Shown here: piece after piece, positions 5,514 to 5,719 of the stretch
Position numbering within the stretch: the stretch's first letter is position 1
How the letters are laid out: each line of letters starts with the position of its first letter
Assembly: GCA_012512465.1 (NCBI GenBank)
Contig: JAAZED010000287.1
Span: 1-5,719 of the forward strand
Reading direction: 5' to 3'
Origin: Oxalobacter sp.
GTDB taxonomy: Bacteria > Pseudomonadota > Gammaproteobacteria > Burkholderiales > Burkholderiaceae_D
Length of the DNA stretch: 5,719 bases
Notes under the pieces: generated by a model
The model's database searches: none
Seen by the model: the letters and a program-made list of their open reading frames with translations, nothing else
Told to the model about the DNA's origin: nothing
Position numbers and translations under genes: made by a program

Positions 5514-5719
5514 ATGTTCAACGAAGCAATCAAACTGACCAGCGGCGAAAATGTGCCCGTAGAAATGCACAAGGTTCGCATTGTCCAGAAACTGAATCTG
5601 TTACCCATTGAAGAGCGCTTAAAAGCGATGGAAGGCGCAGGTTTTAATACCTTCCTGCTGCAAAATCGCGATGTATTCATGGATATGTTGACAGACAGCG
5701 GCACCAACGCCATGTCTGA
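5514..5719 (+). CDS. Tryptophanase / tyrosine phenol-lyase family protein, 5' part only
   Basis: These PLP enzymes of the cytosol split tryptophan to indole, or tyrosine to phenol, with pyruvate and ammonia. Only 68 codons are in the window; the frame is open at the right edge, and full members have about 460 to 470 residues. The stretch from residue 30 on (PIEERLKAMEGAGFNTFLL, then DMLTDSGTNAMS) matches the N-terminal region of the family. NTFLL and TDSGTNAMS are closer to tyrosine phenol-lyase than to E. coli TnaA (NPFLL, TDSGTGAVT), but the residues that decide substrate lie outside the window. The first dozen or so residues (MFNEAIKLTSGEN) extend beyond the usual start of either enzyme. 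GGGA (5505-5508) lies five bases before the ATG and supports it. A terminator-like hairpin lies just upstream, and no Trp-rich leader ORF of the tnaC type is seen there. Confidence 0.85.
   Translation, partial: MFNEAIKLTSGENVPVEMHKVRIVQKLNLLPIEERLKAMEGAGFNTFLLQNRDVFMDMLTDSGTNAMS

Overview
The window looks like chromosome of a betaproteobacterium of the family Oxalobacteraceae, most likely an Oxalobacter species. Three things suggest this. The central gene encodes a protein of the oxalyl-CoA decarboxylase (Oxc) family that aligns almost without gaps to the Oxobacter formigenes-type enzyme of Oxalobacter formigenes as I remember it. The flanking ispB is proteobacterial and long-chain (ubiquinone type). 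Base composition is close to 50 % G+C by eye. The genus call is an inference; no search was run.

Layout, left to right. Positions 1-202 are non-coding, with a perfect TATAAT in front of ispB and, at the far left, a possible ribosome-binding site for a divergent gene lying outside the window. ispB (203-1204, +) makes the polyprenyl side chain of ubiquinone. A 310-base gap (1205-1514) holds two perfect DnaA-box sequences and a third near-match inside a long inverted repeat, a short terminator-like hairpin, and a strong FNR/Anr-type site (TTGATCTAGGTCAA) in front of the next gene. The Oxc-family thiamine-diphosphate enzyme follows (1515-3224, +) and appears to be a single-gene unit closed by two terminators. 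The second terminator is a long perfect hairpin that can also serve the convergent gene. Two tandem paralogous alpha/beta-hydrolases of the YfhR/BEM46 type lie on the minus strand (3390-4166 and 4316-5089). A tRNA-Pro(CGG) (5350-5426, +) with its own promoter and terminator comes next. The window ends inside the first 68 codons of a PLP-dependent beta-eliminating lyase of the tryptophanase/tyrosine phenol-lyase family (5514 onward, +).

The most interesting item is the Oxc-family enzyme. It keeps the cofactor residues, the activating Glu56, Glu121, Tyr483 and the C-terminal Ser/Arg pair that holds the oxalyl-CoA carboxylate. It has, however, replaced Tyr120 by Phe together with a cluster of other positions around the active site that are conserved in both O. 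formigenes Oxc and E. coli YfdU (GVVGIP, EQxAGYAA, TVSAPG, SGSS, QQGDYEE). That pattern is what one expects from a paralogue with a changed substrate or mechanism, under apparent oxygen-dependent (FNR-type) control. Apart from this gene the window is mostly ordinary housekeeping and accessory chromosome. I see no CRISPR array, insertion sequence or phage element.
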